Of a DNA stretch of 5,654 bases, positions 1 to 5,592 are shown piece by piece. Location of the stretch: contig CAYHWW010000208.1 of the NCBI GenBank assembly GCA_964360145.1, positions 1 to 5,654 on the forward strand, read 5' to 3'. The stretch comes from CAYHWW01 sp964360145 (GTDB lineage Bacteria > Bdellovibrionota > UBA1018 > CAYHWW01). Below the pieces are notes generated by a model. The model searched no databases. It was not told the origin of the DNA and saw nothing but the letters and a program-made list of their open reading frames with translations. A program made the position numbers and the translations under genes. Positions within the stretch are counted from its first letter, which is position 1. Each line of letters begins with the position of its first letter.

Positions 1-1
1 C

Positions 2-1006
2 ACGGCGGCGCTGCACATCGCCTATGCCTGCCTGGACCTGAAGCCCGGCGACGAGATCATCGTGCCCGCCATGACTTTTGGCGCCACGGCCAACGCCATC
101 GTCCACGCCGGCGGCACGCCGGTGTTTGTGGATGTGGACGCCAAGACTTTGGCCTTGGATGTGGGTTTAGTCGAGAAAGCTTTGACGCCGCGGACCCGGG
201 GCGTGGTGCTGGTTCATTTTGCCGGCCTCATGGGGCCTGTGGAAGAACTAGCGGCACTGTGCAAAAAGCGCGGCATTGCACTGATCGAAGACTGCGCCCA
301 CTCTATTGAAACGAGACGCGGCGGCAAACACGCGGGCACCTACGGCATGGCGGGCTGCTATAGCTTCTACGCCAATAAGAACGTGAGCACCGCCGAGGGC
401 GGCATGTTCGTGACAACAGATGCCGCCGTGGCCGAACGGGCCAGCAAGCTGGCCCTGCACGGCATGAGCAAAGACGCCCACAAGCGCTTCTCAGCCAGTG
501 GCTACACCCACTACGATTTTGAAGAGTTCGGGTTCAAGTACAACATGCCCGATCTCGCGGCGAGCCTGGGCATCCATCAGCTGAAGCGCGTGGAGAAGAA
601 CTACGAGCTGCGGGGGAGGCTCTGGCGCCGGTATGGCGAGGGATTGCAGGGCTTGCCCGTGGGCCTGCCAGCGGCTTTGCCCGGCGGCGACGAGGTTCAT
701 GCGTTGCATCTCTTTCAAATCCGCGTGCCAGCGCCCATTCGGGACAAAATGCTGACCCTTTATCCCCAAGAGGGCATTGGCGTGGGCGTGCACTATCGCT
801 CCCTCACGGGACTGAAGCTCTATCAACGCTTCATCAGCGCCAAGCAGCGGGAACAGCAGGGCGGCTTCGCCGGGGCGGAAACCTTCGGGGCCGAGACCAT
901 TTCGTTGCCCCTGGGCACCGCCATGATTGAGTCGGACGTGGACGACGTGGTCGCGGCGACCAAAAAATTATTGAGGGACTTCGCGGCGGAACTCAGTTTT
1001 CGCTGA
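2..1006 (+). CDS. DegT/DnrJ/EryC1/StrS-family PLP-dependent aminotransferase (5' end cut by window edge)
   Basis: The reading frame is open from base 2 to the TGA at 1004-1006, giving 334 residues; family members are usually about 370-400, so roughly 40-60 N-terminal residues lie outside the window. A GTG at 62 is internal to the fold and is not the start. Family marks, read in order: the PGDEIIVPAMTF segment near the start, IEDCAHS (the Asp expected to contact the PLP ring nitrogen), and SFYANKNVSTAEGG, whose Lys at 377-379 is the expected Schiff-base lysine. The later GFKYNMPDLAASLG, VGVHYRSL and SLPLGT segments are typical C-terminal-domain signatures. Known family role: cytosolic transamination of keto sugars, usually nucleotide-linked, for surface polysaccharide or glycan modification. 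The exact substrate cannot be read from sequence. Neighbours upstream are unseen, so any glycan cluster is unconfirmed. It converges on the hydrolase gene with a 4-bp gap. Confidence 0.93.
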   Translation, partial: TAALHIAYACLDLKPGDEIIVPAMTFGATANAIVHAGGTPVFVDVDAKTLALDVGLVEKALTPRTRGVVLVHFAGLMGPVEELAALCKKRGIALIEDCAHSIETRRGGKHAGTYGMAGCYSFYANKNVSTAEGGMFVTTDAAVAERASKLALHGMSKDAHKRFSASGYTHYDFEEFGFKYNMPDLAASLGIHQLKRVEKNYELRGRLWRRYGEGLQGLPVGLPAALPGGDEVHALHLFQIRVPAPIRDKMLTLYPQEGIGVGVHYRSLTGLKLYQRFISAKQREQQGGFAGAETFGAETISLPLGTAMIESDVDDVVAATKKLLRDFAAELSFR

Positions 1007-1011
1007 GTTCC
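988..1011. terminator. Perfect hairpin between convergent genes, candidate bidirectional terminator
   Basis: The arms GGAACTCAG (988-996) and CTGAGTTCC (1003-1011) pair over 9 bp around a TTTTCG loop. The structure contains the stop codon of the aminotransferase and the first base of the reverse-strand stop of the hydrolase gene, as expected for a shared terminator between convergent genes. There is no T-run immediately after the stem on either strand. The nearest is six Ts on the minus strand about 20 nt past the stem (962-967), so intrinsic termination would be non-canonical. The hairpin might instead only block 3' exonucleases. Confidence 0.5.
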
Positions 1012-1667
1012 TATTGCACCCGATCCCCCACAAACGGGTTCTTCCGCCGCTCGTGGCCCACGCTGGTCCGCGGCCCGTGGCCTGGCTGCACGGCGGTTTC
1101 TTCCTCCAAAGTAAATAGCCGACCCTGGATGGATTTCTTCAACGTGCCAAAATCCCCGCCCCAGAGGTCCGTGCGACCGATGGACTCGTGGAATAGCGTA
1201 TCGCCAGAGAACAAAAATGGCGCGGTGCCGAGCTCGCCTCCGCTGAAATGAAAACACGCACCCCCCGGCGAATGCCCTGGCGTGTGGATGACCTGGCATT
1301 TGTGACGGCCGAAGCTGATCTCCTGGCCATCTTGCAACATCACGTCGATGGCTGGCGGCGCATCGTAGTGGAACCCAAACATCTGCCCCTGCTGGGGCAG
1401 CATGCGGTAGATGTCAGCGTCGTCGGCGTGCAGCGCGATCTTCGCGGCGGCGTATTCGGCCTTCAACCCGTGGACGGCACCGATATGATCGAGATGAGCA
1501 TGGGTGTGCAGGGAATACTTCACGGTGAGGCCCAGGGCCCGCAGGCGCTTTGAGATGGCGTCGTATTCATCACCCGCATCAATGACAACGGCCTCTTTTG
1601 TTTCTTCACAAGCGAGGATGCAGCAATTGCACTGGAATGGGCCGACGACCAGGGTCTCTTGGATCAT
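1011..1667 (-). CDS. Metallo-beta-lactamase-fold hydrolase, glyoxalase II-like
   Basis: This 218-residue protein has the full metal-binding set of the MBL fold. The THAHLDH motif at residues 55-61 supplies His56, His58, Asp60 and His61. His132 lies in HTPGHSPGG, the bridging Asp156 in FSGDTLF, and His197 in QPGHGP. The size and the TPGHSPGG and SGDTLF segments match the short glyoxalase II-like (YcbL-type) branch, which lacks the extra C-terminal substrate-binding domain of classical GloB. Thioester hydrolysis (hydroxyacyl-thiol) is therefore a reasonable guess, but the substrate is not determined. There is no signal peptide, so it is probably cytosolic. The frame also offers a GTG at 1668-1670 directly before the ATG at 1665-1667; I prefer the ATG. 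Neither has a good Shine-Dalgarno, and a promoter-like element lies immediately upstream, so translation may be leaderless. It ends at the TAG at 1011-1013, convergent with the aminotransferase. Confidence 0.92.
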   Translation of the reverse strand: MIQETLVVGPFQCNCCILACEETKEAVVIDAGDEYDAISKRLRALGLTVKYSLHTHAHLDHIGAVHGLKAEYAAAKIALHADDADIYRMLPQQGQMFGFHYDAPPAIDVMLQDGQEISFGRHKCQVIHTPGHSPGGACFHFSGGELGTAPFLFSGDTLFHESIGRTDLWGGDFGTLKKSIQGRLFTLEEETAVQPGHGPRTSVGHERRKNPFVGDRVQ

Positions 1668-1674
1668 CACCTAG

Positions 1675-1703
1675 GCTATAGGTCGTAGCTCCACGGAAGG
1701 CAA
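1675..1703 (-). promoter_or_regulatory. Candidate promoter of the MBL hydrolase gene, predicting a leaderless mRNA
   Basis: On the minus strand TTGCCT (1703 to 1698) and TATAGC (1680 to 1675) are separated by exactly 17 nt, each matching four of six bases of the sigma-70 consensus. The -10 ends only 4 nt before the GTG and 7 nt before the ATG, so the transcript would start at or next to the initiation codon. This agrees with the lack of a Shine-Dalgarno. The -35 hexamer falls inside one arm of the palindrome at 1695-1718. Matches are modest, so this is a hypothesis. Confidence 0.35.
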
Positions 1704-1772
1704 CGAATGTTGCCTTCCCGCGAGTCATTGGAGGTCAATGAGCCATTGCAAGGCAACATTCGTTGCCTTGCA
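1695..1772. repeat. Paired palindromes in inverted orientation (REP/BIME-like element)
   Basis: Hairpin A at 1695-1718 has a perfect 10-bp stem (GGAAGGCAAC / GTTGCCTTCC) and loop GAAT. Hairpin B at 1747-1772 has a perfect 11-bp stem (TGCAAGGCAAC / GTTGCCTTGCA) and loop ATTC. The shared cores AAGGCAACGAATGTTGCCTT (1697-1716) and AAGGCAACATTCGTTGCCTT (1750-1769) are exact 20-nt reverse complements of each other, loops included. Between them a smaller stem, TCATTG/CAATGA (1725-1730 and 1736-1741), can form. Two inverted copies of a palindrome around a spacer is the architecture of BIMEs and some small non-autonomous elements. Only one element is visible, so dispersal in the genome is not shown. 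Nothing in this 105-bp gap looks coding. Confidence 0.75.
1747..1772 (-). terminator. Hairpin immediately after the SpoIID/LytB gene stop, candidate terminator
   Basis: An 11-bp perfect stem with a 4-nt loop begins at the base directly following the TAG stop (1773-1775 on the minus strand). Position and stem strength fit a terminator or mRNA 3'-end protector. No run of Ts follows on the minus strand, so it is not a textbook intrinsic terminator. It is also the right half of the paired palindrome element. Confidence 0.4.
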
Positions 1773-2990
1773 CTAGTAGATCCGCGACAACCGCGCCAAT
1801 GGATAGTACTTGCTCAGAATCTGTTTATAACCGAATCCACGCTCACCCATGGCCTTCGATCCCCACTGGCACATGCCCACGCCGTGGCCGCTGCCGCTAC
1901 CCCGGAAGCGCAGCACATTACCTTCGCGGAGCACGGTGAACTCCGTGCTGCGCAACTGGGAGAAGCCGGCAATCTCCCGGAACCGCGCCCCCCCCACCAC
2001 CACGGGCCTCATCCCATCAAAAACTTCCACGGTCTCCACGCGCCCCAACACCGATCGCCTGCCCACCCGCACGCCCGTGAGCCGATCCTTGATGATGCCC
2101 GTCATTTTCAGCGCCACGCCCAGATCGGACATCGCGGTCTTATGCTCCCAACGATAGCGTGGTGAAGAGTTGCAGAAGCCGCAGGCCACGGGAATCAGAT
2201 AGGGCACGCGATAGCCCCAGACCTTGTCCGCGCTGCTGGTGCGACCGCCACAGGTGGAATGATAGAACGCCTTGATGGGCTTACCGTTGAAGGCCAGGAT
2301 CTCACCCCGCGTCGCCAGCACCGCCTTTAAGGCACGGTAACGCTCCTGGTGAGCGCCCTCGTAGACCTGGTCCTTCACGCTGGAATCCAGATCAAAAGCC
2401 TGATCGCTCCCTCGGGATGTCTCGCGCATTTGATAGATGGCATAGGTACGCGCGGCCACCGCTTGGGCCTTCAACGTTTCCATGTTCCATCCCGCGTTCA
2501 TCTCGCTGTTCAACAAACCCGCCACGTACTTTTCCAGATCCACGTGGTTCACGAGCATGCACTCGCCGGCGCTGGCATAGAGGTACACCTCTTCCCGCAG
2601 CCGCTTGTGATCCACCCGCAGAAAGCCGCCCTCGCTGGTGATCTTCAGCGGCCCCGTAAGAGGCTGCATCGGTCGCCGGGCCACGCCCCCCGGAGCGCGG
2701 CTGCCGCTGATGGCTTCACCGCTGAGGCGCCCATCCAACCCACAGCGGAAATCCAGGCTTGCCGGCCCACTGGCCCGCAGCAGCTCTTTCCCCGTTACGG
2801 CGTCGGTTACCACCAAGTCGAAGCCCCCCAACGCCGCGTGGGATCGCTCACGGTCCACCAACACCCTCACCGTGGGAACTGGTACCGAAGATGCCTGAGC
2901 TGCATTCCCAAAAAACACCAAAAGCACGCCCAAAAGCTGCGTGCTGTGTTTAAGGGAAAGGGGGCCGATCCATGGCCCTTGAAACTCCAC
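1773..2990 (-). CDS. Exported SpoIID/LytB-domain protein (peptidoglycan-acting)
   Basis: The 405-residue protein starts at GTG 2990, backed by a strong Shine-Dalgarno (GGAGGGG, 2998-3004); no ATG is available nearby. A hydrophobic stretch at residues 19-31 ending in AQA-SS predicts export, with cleavage near residue 33. The SpoIID/LytB domain follows from about 130 to 400. It contains DLEKYVAGLLNSEM, where Glu163 matches the catalytic Glu of SpoIID lytic transglycosylases, then LKAQAVAARTYA, DQVYEGA, STCGGRT, CGFC, and the C-terminal GSGHGVGMCQWG with the final YYP segment. His244, Cys247, Cys270 and Cys273 could form a metal site, by analogy with zinc-containing SpoIID; this is inference. 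Known roles: glycan-strand cleavage in sporulation (SpoIID) or amidase enhancement (LytB). The domain also occurs widely in non-sporulating bacteria, and nothing here indicates sporulation. It is apparently transcribed alone, 104 bp after the slipin gene. Confidence 0.92.
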   Translation of the reverse strand: MEFQGPWIGPLSLKHSTQLLGVLLVFFGNAAQASSVPVPTVRVLVDRERSHAALGGFDLVVTDAVTGKELLRASGPASLDFRCGLDGRLSGEAISGSRAPGGVARRPMQPLTGPLKITSEGGFLRVDHKRLREEVYLYASAGECMLVNHVDLEKYVAGLLNSEMNAGWNMETLKAQAVAARTYAIYQMRETSRGSDQAFDLDSSVKDQVYEGAHQERYRALKAVLATRGEILAFNGKPIKAFYHSTCGGRTSSADKVWGYRVPYLIPVACGFCNSSPRYRWEHKTAMSDLGVALKMTGIIKDRLTGVRVGRRSVLGRVETVEVFDGMRPVVVGGARFREIAGFSQLRSTEFTVLREGNVLRFRGSGSGHGVGMCQWGSKAMGERGFGYKQILSKYYPLARLSRIY

Positions 2991-2997
2991 CTTGAGT

Positions 2998-3004
2998 CCC
3001 CTCC
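2998..3004 (-). promoter_or_regulatory. Shine-Dalgarno that decides the GTG start of the SpoIID/LytB gene
   Basis: GGAGGGG on the minus strand lies 7 to 9 nt before the GTG at 2990, depending on which G is taken as the core. The frame stays open upstream but offers no ATG, GTG or TTG with comparable support, so this site fixes the start. Confidence 0.7.
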
Positions 3005-3066
3005 AGCACCAATTCTGACCAGGGAAGACTGACCCTACAAGGCCCCACGCGTCAAATAACGGTCAT

Positions 3067-3090
3067 TGATGGGGCAATCTTGTCCCATCA
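3067..3090 (-). terminator. Hairpin after the slipin gene, candidate operon terminator
   Basis: TGATGGGGC (3067-3075) and GTCCCATCA (3082-3090) pair over 9 bp, one of them a G-T wobble, around a 6-nt loop. It begins 4 nt past the slipin TAA (3095-3097 on the minus strand). The following minus-strand bases are only mildly U-rich (GTTATTT about 7 nt on), so intrinsic termination is plausible but not textbook. The rest of the 104-bp gap up to the SpoIID/LytB gene shows only that gene's Shine-Dalgarno. Confidence 0.5.
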
Positions 3091-3094
3091 CGCA

Positions 3095-3847
3095 TTACTT
3101 CTTCAAAAACGCCGTAATCAAATCAATGGGAAGCGGCATGACGATGGTGGTTTTCCCCTCGCCGGTGATCTCCGCCATGGTTTGCAGGTAACGCAGCTGC
3201 AGGGTAATGGGGCTCTTCTCCATGACCATGGCAGCCTCGGAAAGCTTCTGGGACGCTTGCATCTCGCCCTCGGCGGCGATGATTTTCGCGCGGCGCTCCC
3301 GCTCCGCCTCGGCCTGGCGGGCCATGGCTCGTTGCATCTCCACAGGCAGATCAATCTGCTTCACTTCCACGTTGCTGATCTTCACACCCCAGGGCTCGGT
3401 CTGCTTATCCAAAATGTTCTGCAATTTGTGGTTGATGCTCTCCCGCTCGGCAAGCAACTCATCGAGCTCCACCTGCCCCAGCACGGAGCGCAGGGTGGTC
3501 TGGGCAAGTTTTGAGGTGGCGAGCAAAAAATTCTCCACCTCAATGACGGCCTTATTGGGGTCCAGCACGCGGAAATAAAGCACCGCGTTGACCTTGATGG
3601 TGACGTTGTCACGGGTAATGACGTCCTGGGGTGGCACGTCCATGGTGACCAGACGCAAATCCACGCGCACCATGCGCTCCAGCAAAGGGATGAGCAAAAT
3701 CAACCCCGGCCCCCGGGCCTCCATGATGCGACCGAGGCGGAACACCACGCCCCGTTCATATTCGGAGAGAATGCGCACGCTCATCATCATGAGCACCGCT
3801 ATAAACAAGAAAAAGAACATCACCCCACCTCCGAAAATAAACTCCAT
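3095..3847 (-). CDS. Slipin: SPFH/stomatin-family membrane protein, partner of NfeD
   Basis: This 250-residue protein begins with a membrane segment (about residues 4-27). The SPFH/band-7 domain follows (about 28-180), with the stomatin-type signatures EYERGVVFRLGR, GPGLILLIPLLERMVRVDLR, DVPPQDVITRDNVTIKVNAVLYFRV and LRSVLGQVELDELL. A charged alpha-helical, coiled-coil-prone region (about 171-212, rich in ERE, AEAE and AEGE) leads to a mildly hydrophobic tail ending in FLKK. Length and order match prokaryotic slipins of the p-stomatin type. Known role: oligomeric scaffold in membrane microdomains, often encoded with a membrane NfeD protease that in archaea cleaves the stomatin C-terminus. The start is ATG 3847 with a strong AAAGGAG site 6 nt upstream. 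That site lies inside the last codons and stop of nfeD, with a 3-bp gap between genes, so translation is probably coupled. Confidence 0.95.
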   Translation of the reverse strand: MEFIFGGGVMFFFLFIAVLMMMSVRILSEYERGVVFRLGRIMEARGPGLILLIPLLERMVRVDLRLVTMDVPPQDVITRDNVTIKVNAVLYFRVLDPNKAVIEVENFLLATSKLAQTTLRSVLGQVELDELLAERESINHKLQNILDKQTEPWGVKISNVEVKQIDLPVEMQRAMARQAEAERERRAKIIAAEGEMQASQKLSEAAMVMEKSPITLQLRYLQTMAEITGEGKTTIVMPLPIDLITAFLKK

Positions 3848-3862
3848 CGCCTACTCCTTTCG
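3848..3862 (-). promoter_or_regulatory. Slipin ribosome binding site embedded in the end of nfeD
   Basis: The minus-strand AAAGGAG overlaps the Lys and Glu codons and the TAG stop that end nfeD, and lies 6 nt before the slipin ATG. Ribosomes finishing nfeD would therefore sit on the slipin initiation site. This is direct evidence for a co-transcribed, probably translationally coupled pair with matched output. Confidence 0.8.
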
Positions 3863-5128
3863 AGCCAAAATAATGAACCCTTCGCGCTTCACTGCCTTCA
3901 AGCGGTCGCCCCGCGCCACGGTGCCGCCGCCCTCGACTTTGAAATCCCAAGTCTCGCCATGAAGATGCATCTTCCCGGCGCTGCCGCCGGCCTCCACCGT
4001 CTCTACCTCGCCCACTTCGCCCTCGAAATGATCAAGGCCGCGGTAGCCCTTGGATTTCGTCCGATACAAAAAATAGGCGAGGCCCGCACCAAATAAAGAG
4101 ATCGCTGCCGTCACAGGCAGAAGAAGCGATAGGGAAACCTTCAAATCACCCGTGGATGGATCCAGAAGAAACAAAGAACCCAGCGTGAACGACACGATGC
4201 CCGCCACCGCGAGTAAACCGAAACTACTTAGGAACACCTCGGCAACAATAAGGCCCAGACCCACTACGAGCAATGCCACCGCCCCACCGCTCACGGGCAG
4301 GGTCTGCATGGAAATGAATGCGAGGATGAAACAAATGACCGCGGACACTCCCGCGATGCTGATGCCCGGAGCGCTCATCTCGGCGTAAATACCCAGACCA
4401 CCGATGGCCATGAGGAGGTAGGTCACGTTGGGATCACCCAGAAACTGCAGGACCTTTTCAGCCGCGGTCATGGCCAGTTCCCGTATGGCCTCACCCTTCG
4501 TGTGCAGCACCACTTCTGTTTCCCGCACTCTGATCTTGCGTCCATCGATGGTCTCTAAAAGCTTTTCCAAGGAGGGCGCAATCACTTCCGCCGCCCCCAC
4601 TTTCACAGCCTCGTCCGCAGTGACGGATACGCTGCGGCGGATGGCCTTCTCGATCCATGCCCCATCCCGCCCCCGGAGGCGGGCCATGCTCTGAGCCATG
4701 GCCACGGTGTCGTTGACCACCTTGTCCCTGATGTCCCCCTTAACGTCCTCGCCCTGGCCGCCCACGGGGTGCGCCGCCCCCATGTTGGTGCCGGGGCTCA
4801 TGGCGATGACATGGGCCCCCTGGGAGAGAATGGCCCCCGCACTAGTAGCGGAAGCCCCCGCCGGGCTGACGTAAATAATAATAGGCACAGGGGAGCTGCC
4901 AAAAATCTCGAGGATCTTGCGGGTCACATTGAGCAGACCGCCCGGTGTGTTGAGCACCACCACCAGCGGCGCGCCGGAAGCTTGCTCCGCCTCTTTCACC
5001 GCACGCTCGAGGTACTCTGAAACTCCGGCGTTGATGACGCCGTTCACCCGGGCAACGATGACGGCGGCGCGGGCCTCCGCGGGCAATAGTGCGAGCAATA
5101 TCAAAAGCGCGGGCAGAATCTTCCTCAT
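3851..5128 (-). CDS. nfeD: NfeD-family membrane serine protease (long form, ClpP-like domain plus NfeD C-terminal domain)
   Basis: I place the start at ATG 5128 (425 residues), because it begins a clean signal peptide (MRKILPALLILLALLPAEARA, then AVIV). A longer frame from TTG 5185 would add 19 residues ahead of it and is less likely. Residues 23-190 form the ClpP/SppA-like domain, with VVVLNTPGG, the SPAGASATSAG segment (Ser96) and GTNMGAAHPVGG. By analogy with the archaeal NfeD protease PH1510, Ser96 and Lys136 (in DKVVND) are the expected catalytic Ser-Lys dyad. Five hydrophobic segments follow (about 235-253, 255-275, 280-300, 303-323, 335-355), then the NfeD OB-fold domain (about 368-425, GEVGEVETVEAGG to the end). 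Known role: membrane-protein quality control with its slipin partner, which is the next gene. There is no clear Shine-Dalgarno before the ATG. Confidence 0.94.
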   Translation of the reverse strand: MRKILPALLILLALLPAEARAAVIVARVNGVINAGVSEYLERAVKEAEQASGAPLVVVLNTPGGLLNVTRKILEIFGSSPVPIIIYVSPAGASATSAGAILSQGAHVIAMSPGTNMGAAHPVGGQGEDVKGDIRDKVVNDTVAMAQSMARLRGRDGAWIEKAIRRSVSVTADEAVKVGAAEVIAPSLEKLLETIDGRKIRVRETEVVLHTKGEAIRELAMTAAEKVLQFLGDPNVTYLLMAIGGLGIYAEMSAPGISIAGVSAVICFILAFISMQTLPVSGGAVALLVVGLGLIVAEVFLSSFGLLAVAGIVSFTLGSLFLLDPSTGDLKVSLSLLLPVTAAISLFGAGLAYFLYRTKSKGYRGLDHFEGEVGEVETVEAGGSAGKMHLHGETWDFKVEGGGTVARGDRLKAVKREGFIILARKE

Positions 5129-5152
5129 GTGGCGGCAAGCTATCTGAAAACC

Positions 5153-5182
5153 CTGCCTTTGTGGACGTGAAATCCGTAGAAT
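5153..5182 (+). promoter_or_regulatory. Weak candidate promoter for the small peptide ORF
   Basis: TAGAAT (5177-5182) matches five of six -10 consensus bases. A poor -35, CTGCCT (5153-5158), is 18 nt upstream. Transcription would start near 5190, giving a leader of about 20 nt that still includes the AAGGGG Shine-Dalgarno at 5193-5198. The nfeD promoter should lie in the same 80-bp divergent region (5129-5208), but I could not pick convincing hexamers for it. Confidence 0.25.
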
Positions 5183-5208
5183 CAATAACCTGAAGGGGTT
5201 TCCGCGTC

Positions 5209-5295
5209 ATGAAGACACTACTCAATCGTCAGTCCGCCTACTGGGTTCTCATAGGTTTACTCGCTCTGCTGCTCGTTGCCAAAGCCCAGCCCTGA
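5209..5295 (+). CDS. 28-residue hydrophobic peptide, putative single-pass membrane miniprotein
   Basis: An ATG at 5209 opens a 28-codon frame ending at TGA 5293-5295. It has a good Shine-Dalgarno (AAGGGG, 5193-5198) 10 nt upstream. The peptide starts MKTLLNRQSAY, with Lys3 and Arg7 as positive charges. It continues with a strongly hydrophobic run (WVLIGLLALLLVA, residues 12-24) and ends KAQP. That is the layout of a small inner-membrane protein with its N-terminus in the cytoplasm. The VAKA-QP end also resembles a signal-peptidase site, so it could be the remnant signal peptide of a decayed gene, but the next 70 bases show no continuing frame. It is divergent from nfeD and 72 bp before the zinc-ribbon gene, with which it may share a transcript; a leader-peptide role is possible. 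I recognise no family. Confidence 0.5.
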   Translation: MKTLLNRQSAYWVLIGLLALLLVAKAQP

Positions 5296-5326
5296 ACGCC
5301 CCGGCAATGGTTTCCGTGTGAAGGTC

Positions 5327-5367
5327 GACACGCCCCCTGCCGAAAGAAGGGGTGAGAGGTGCGTGTC
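5327..5367 (+). promoter_or_regulatory. Leader stem-loop enclosing the ribosome binding site of the zinc-ribbon gene
   Basis: GACACGC (5327-5333) pairs perfectly with GCGTGTC (5361-5367), which abuts the ATG at 5368. CCCCT (5334-5338) pairs with AGGGG (5348-5352) inside it. The 8-nt bulge 5353-5360 carries the GAGG Shine-Dalgarno. The 5' arm can instead pair with CGTGT at 5315-5319 (via ACACG, 5328-5332), which would exclude the outer stem. The pairings are seen in the sequence; regulation is inference. Confidence 0.4.
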
Positions 5368-5592
5368 ATGCAAAATAACCCCCACGATCCCACAGCGACG
5401 ACCCACGAAGAGTATAAAGACTGCTTCGGTGACCCCAACGAGGTCATGAAGAAGCTGCTCCTCTGCACTCTCTGCGGCGGCCACTTGCACTTCAACCATC
5501 TGACGGATTATCGCCAGAACCTGGTTCAAGAGACATCGCGCTGCCCGGACTGCGGCATCCGCATCCGATCTCGATTGCATAAGATTCAGTAG
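5368..5592 (+). CDS. Small four-cysteine zinc-ribbon protein of unknown function
   Basis: This 74-residue protein starts at ATG 5368, with GAGG (5356-5359) 8 nt upstream. A GTG at 5359 in frame would add three residues but overlaps that Shine-Dalgarno, so I prefer the ATG. The first 30 residues are polar and acidic (NNPHDPTATTHEEYKD and GDPNE). The rest is a zinc ribbon: CTLC at residues 33-36 and CPDC at 59-62, separated by 22 residues that include HLHF and NHL. The C-terminus is basic (GIRIRSRLHKIQ). Two CxxC knuckles at this spacing strongly suggest one structural zinc ion. Nucleic-acid or protein binding would be typical for such small ribbons, but nothing shows which. There is no membrane segment, so it is presumably cytosolic. 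A 107-residue frame on the opposite strand (5257-5580) lacks any domain and is judged a shadow. Confidence 0.75.
   Translation: MQNNPHDPTATTHEEYKDCFGDPNEVMKKLLLCTLCGGHLHFNHLTDYRQNLVQETSRCPDCGIRIRSRLHKIQ

Noticed and set aside
823..1299. Minus-strand 158-codon open frame spanning the end of the aminotransferase and the hydrolase
   Set aside because: Low-complexity Arg/Ala/His-rich translation without any motif, in a different frame from the well-supported hydrolase and antisense to the aminotransferase. It is a shadow of GC-rich coding DNA.
1771..1779. CACTAGTAG shared between 1771-1779 and about 4840-4848
   Set aside because: A 9-nt match in unrelated contexts (a stop codon region and the inside of nfeD) is expected by chance.
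2349..3032. Plus-strand 227-codon open frame antisense to the SpoIID/LytB gene
   Set aside because: No recognisable domain, and it mirrors the codon structure of the clearly real gene on the other strand. Its length is what GC-rich antisense frames commonly reach.
3012..3055. TTGACG on the minus strand as the -35 of a SpoIID/LytB gene promoter
   Set aside because: The -35 is good, but no acceptable -10 lies at 16-18 nt spacing (the hexamer there is TCAGTC), so I do not call it.
5257..5580. Minus-strand 107-codon frame opposite the zinc-ribbon gene
   Set aside because: The plus-strand frame has paired CxxC motifs and a good ribosome binding site. The minus frame has neither a domain nor a supported start.
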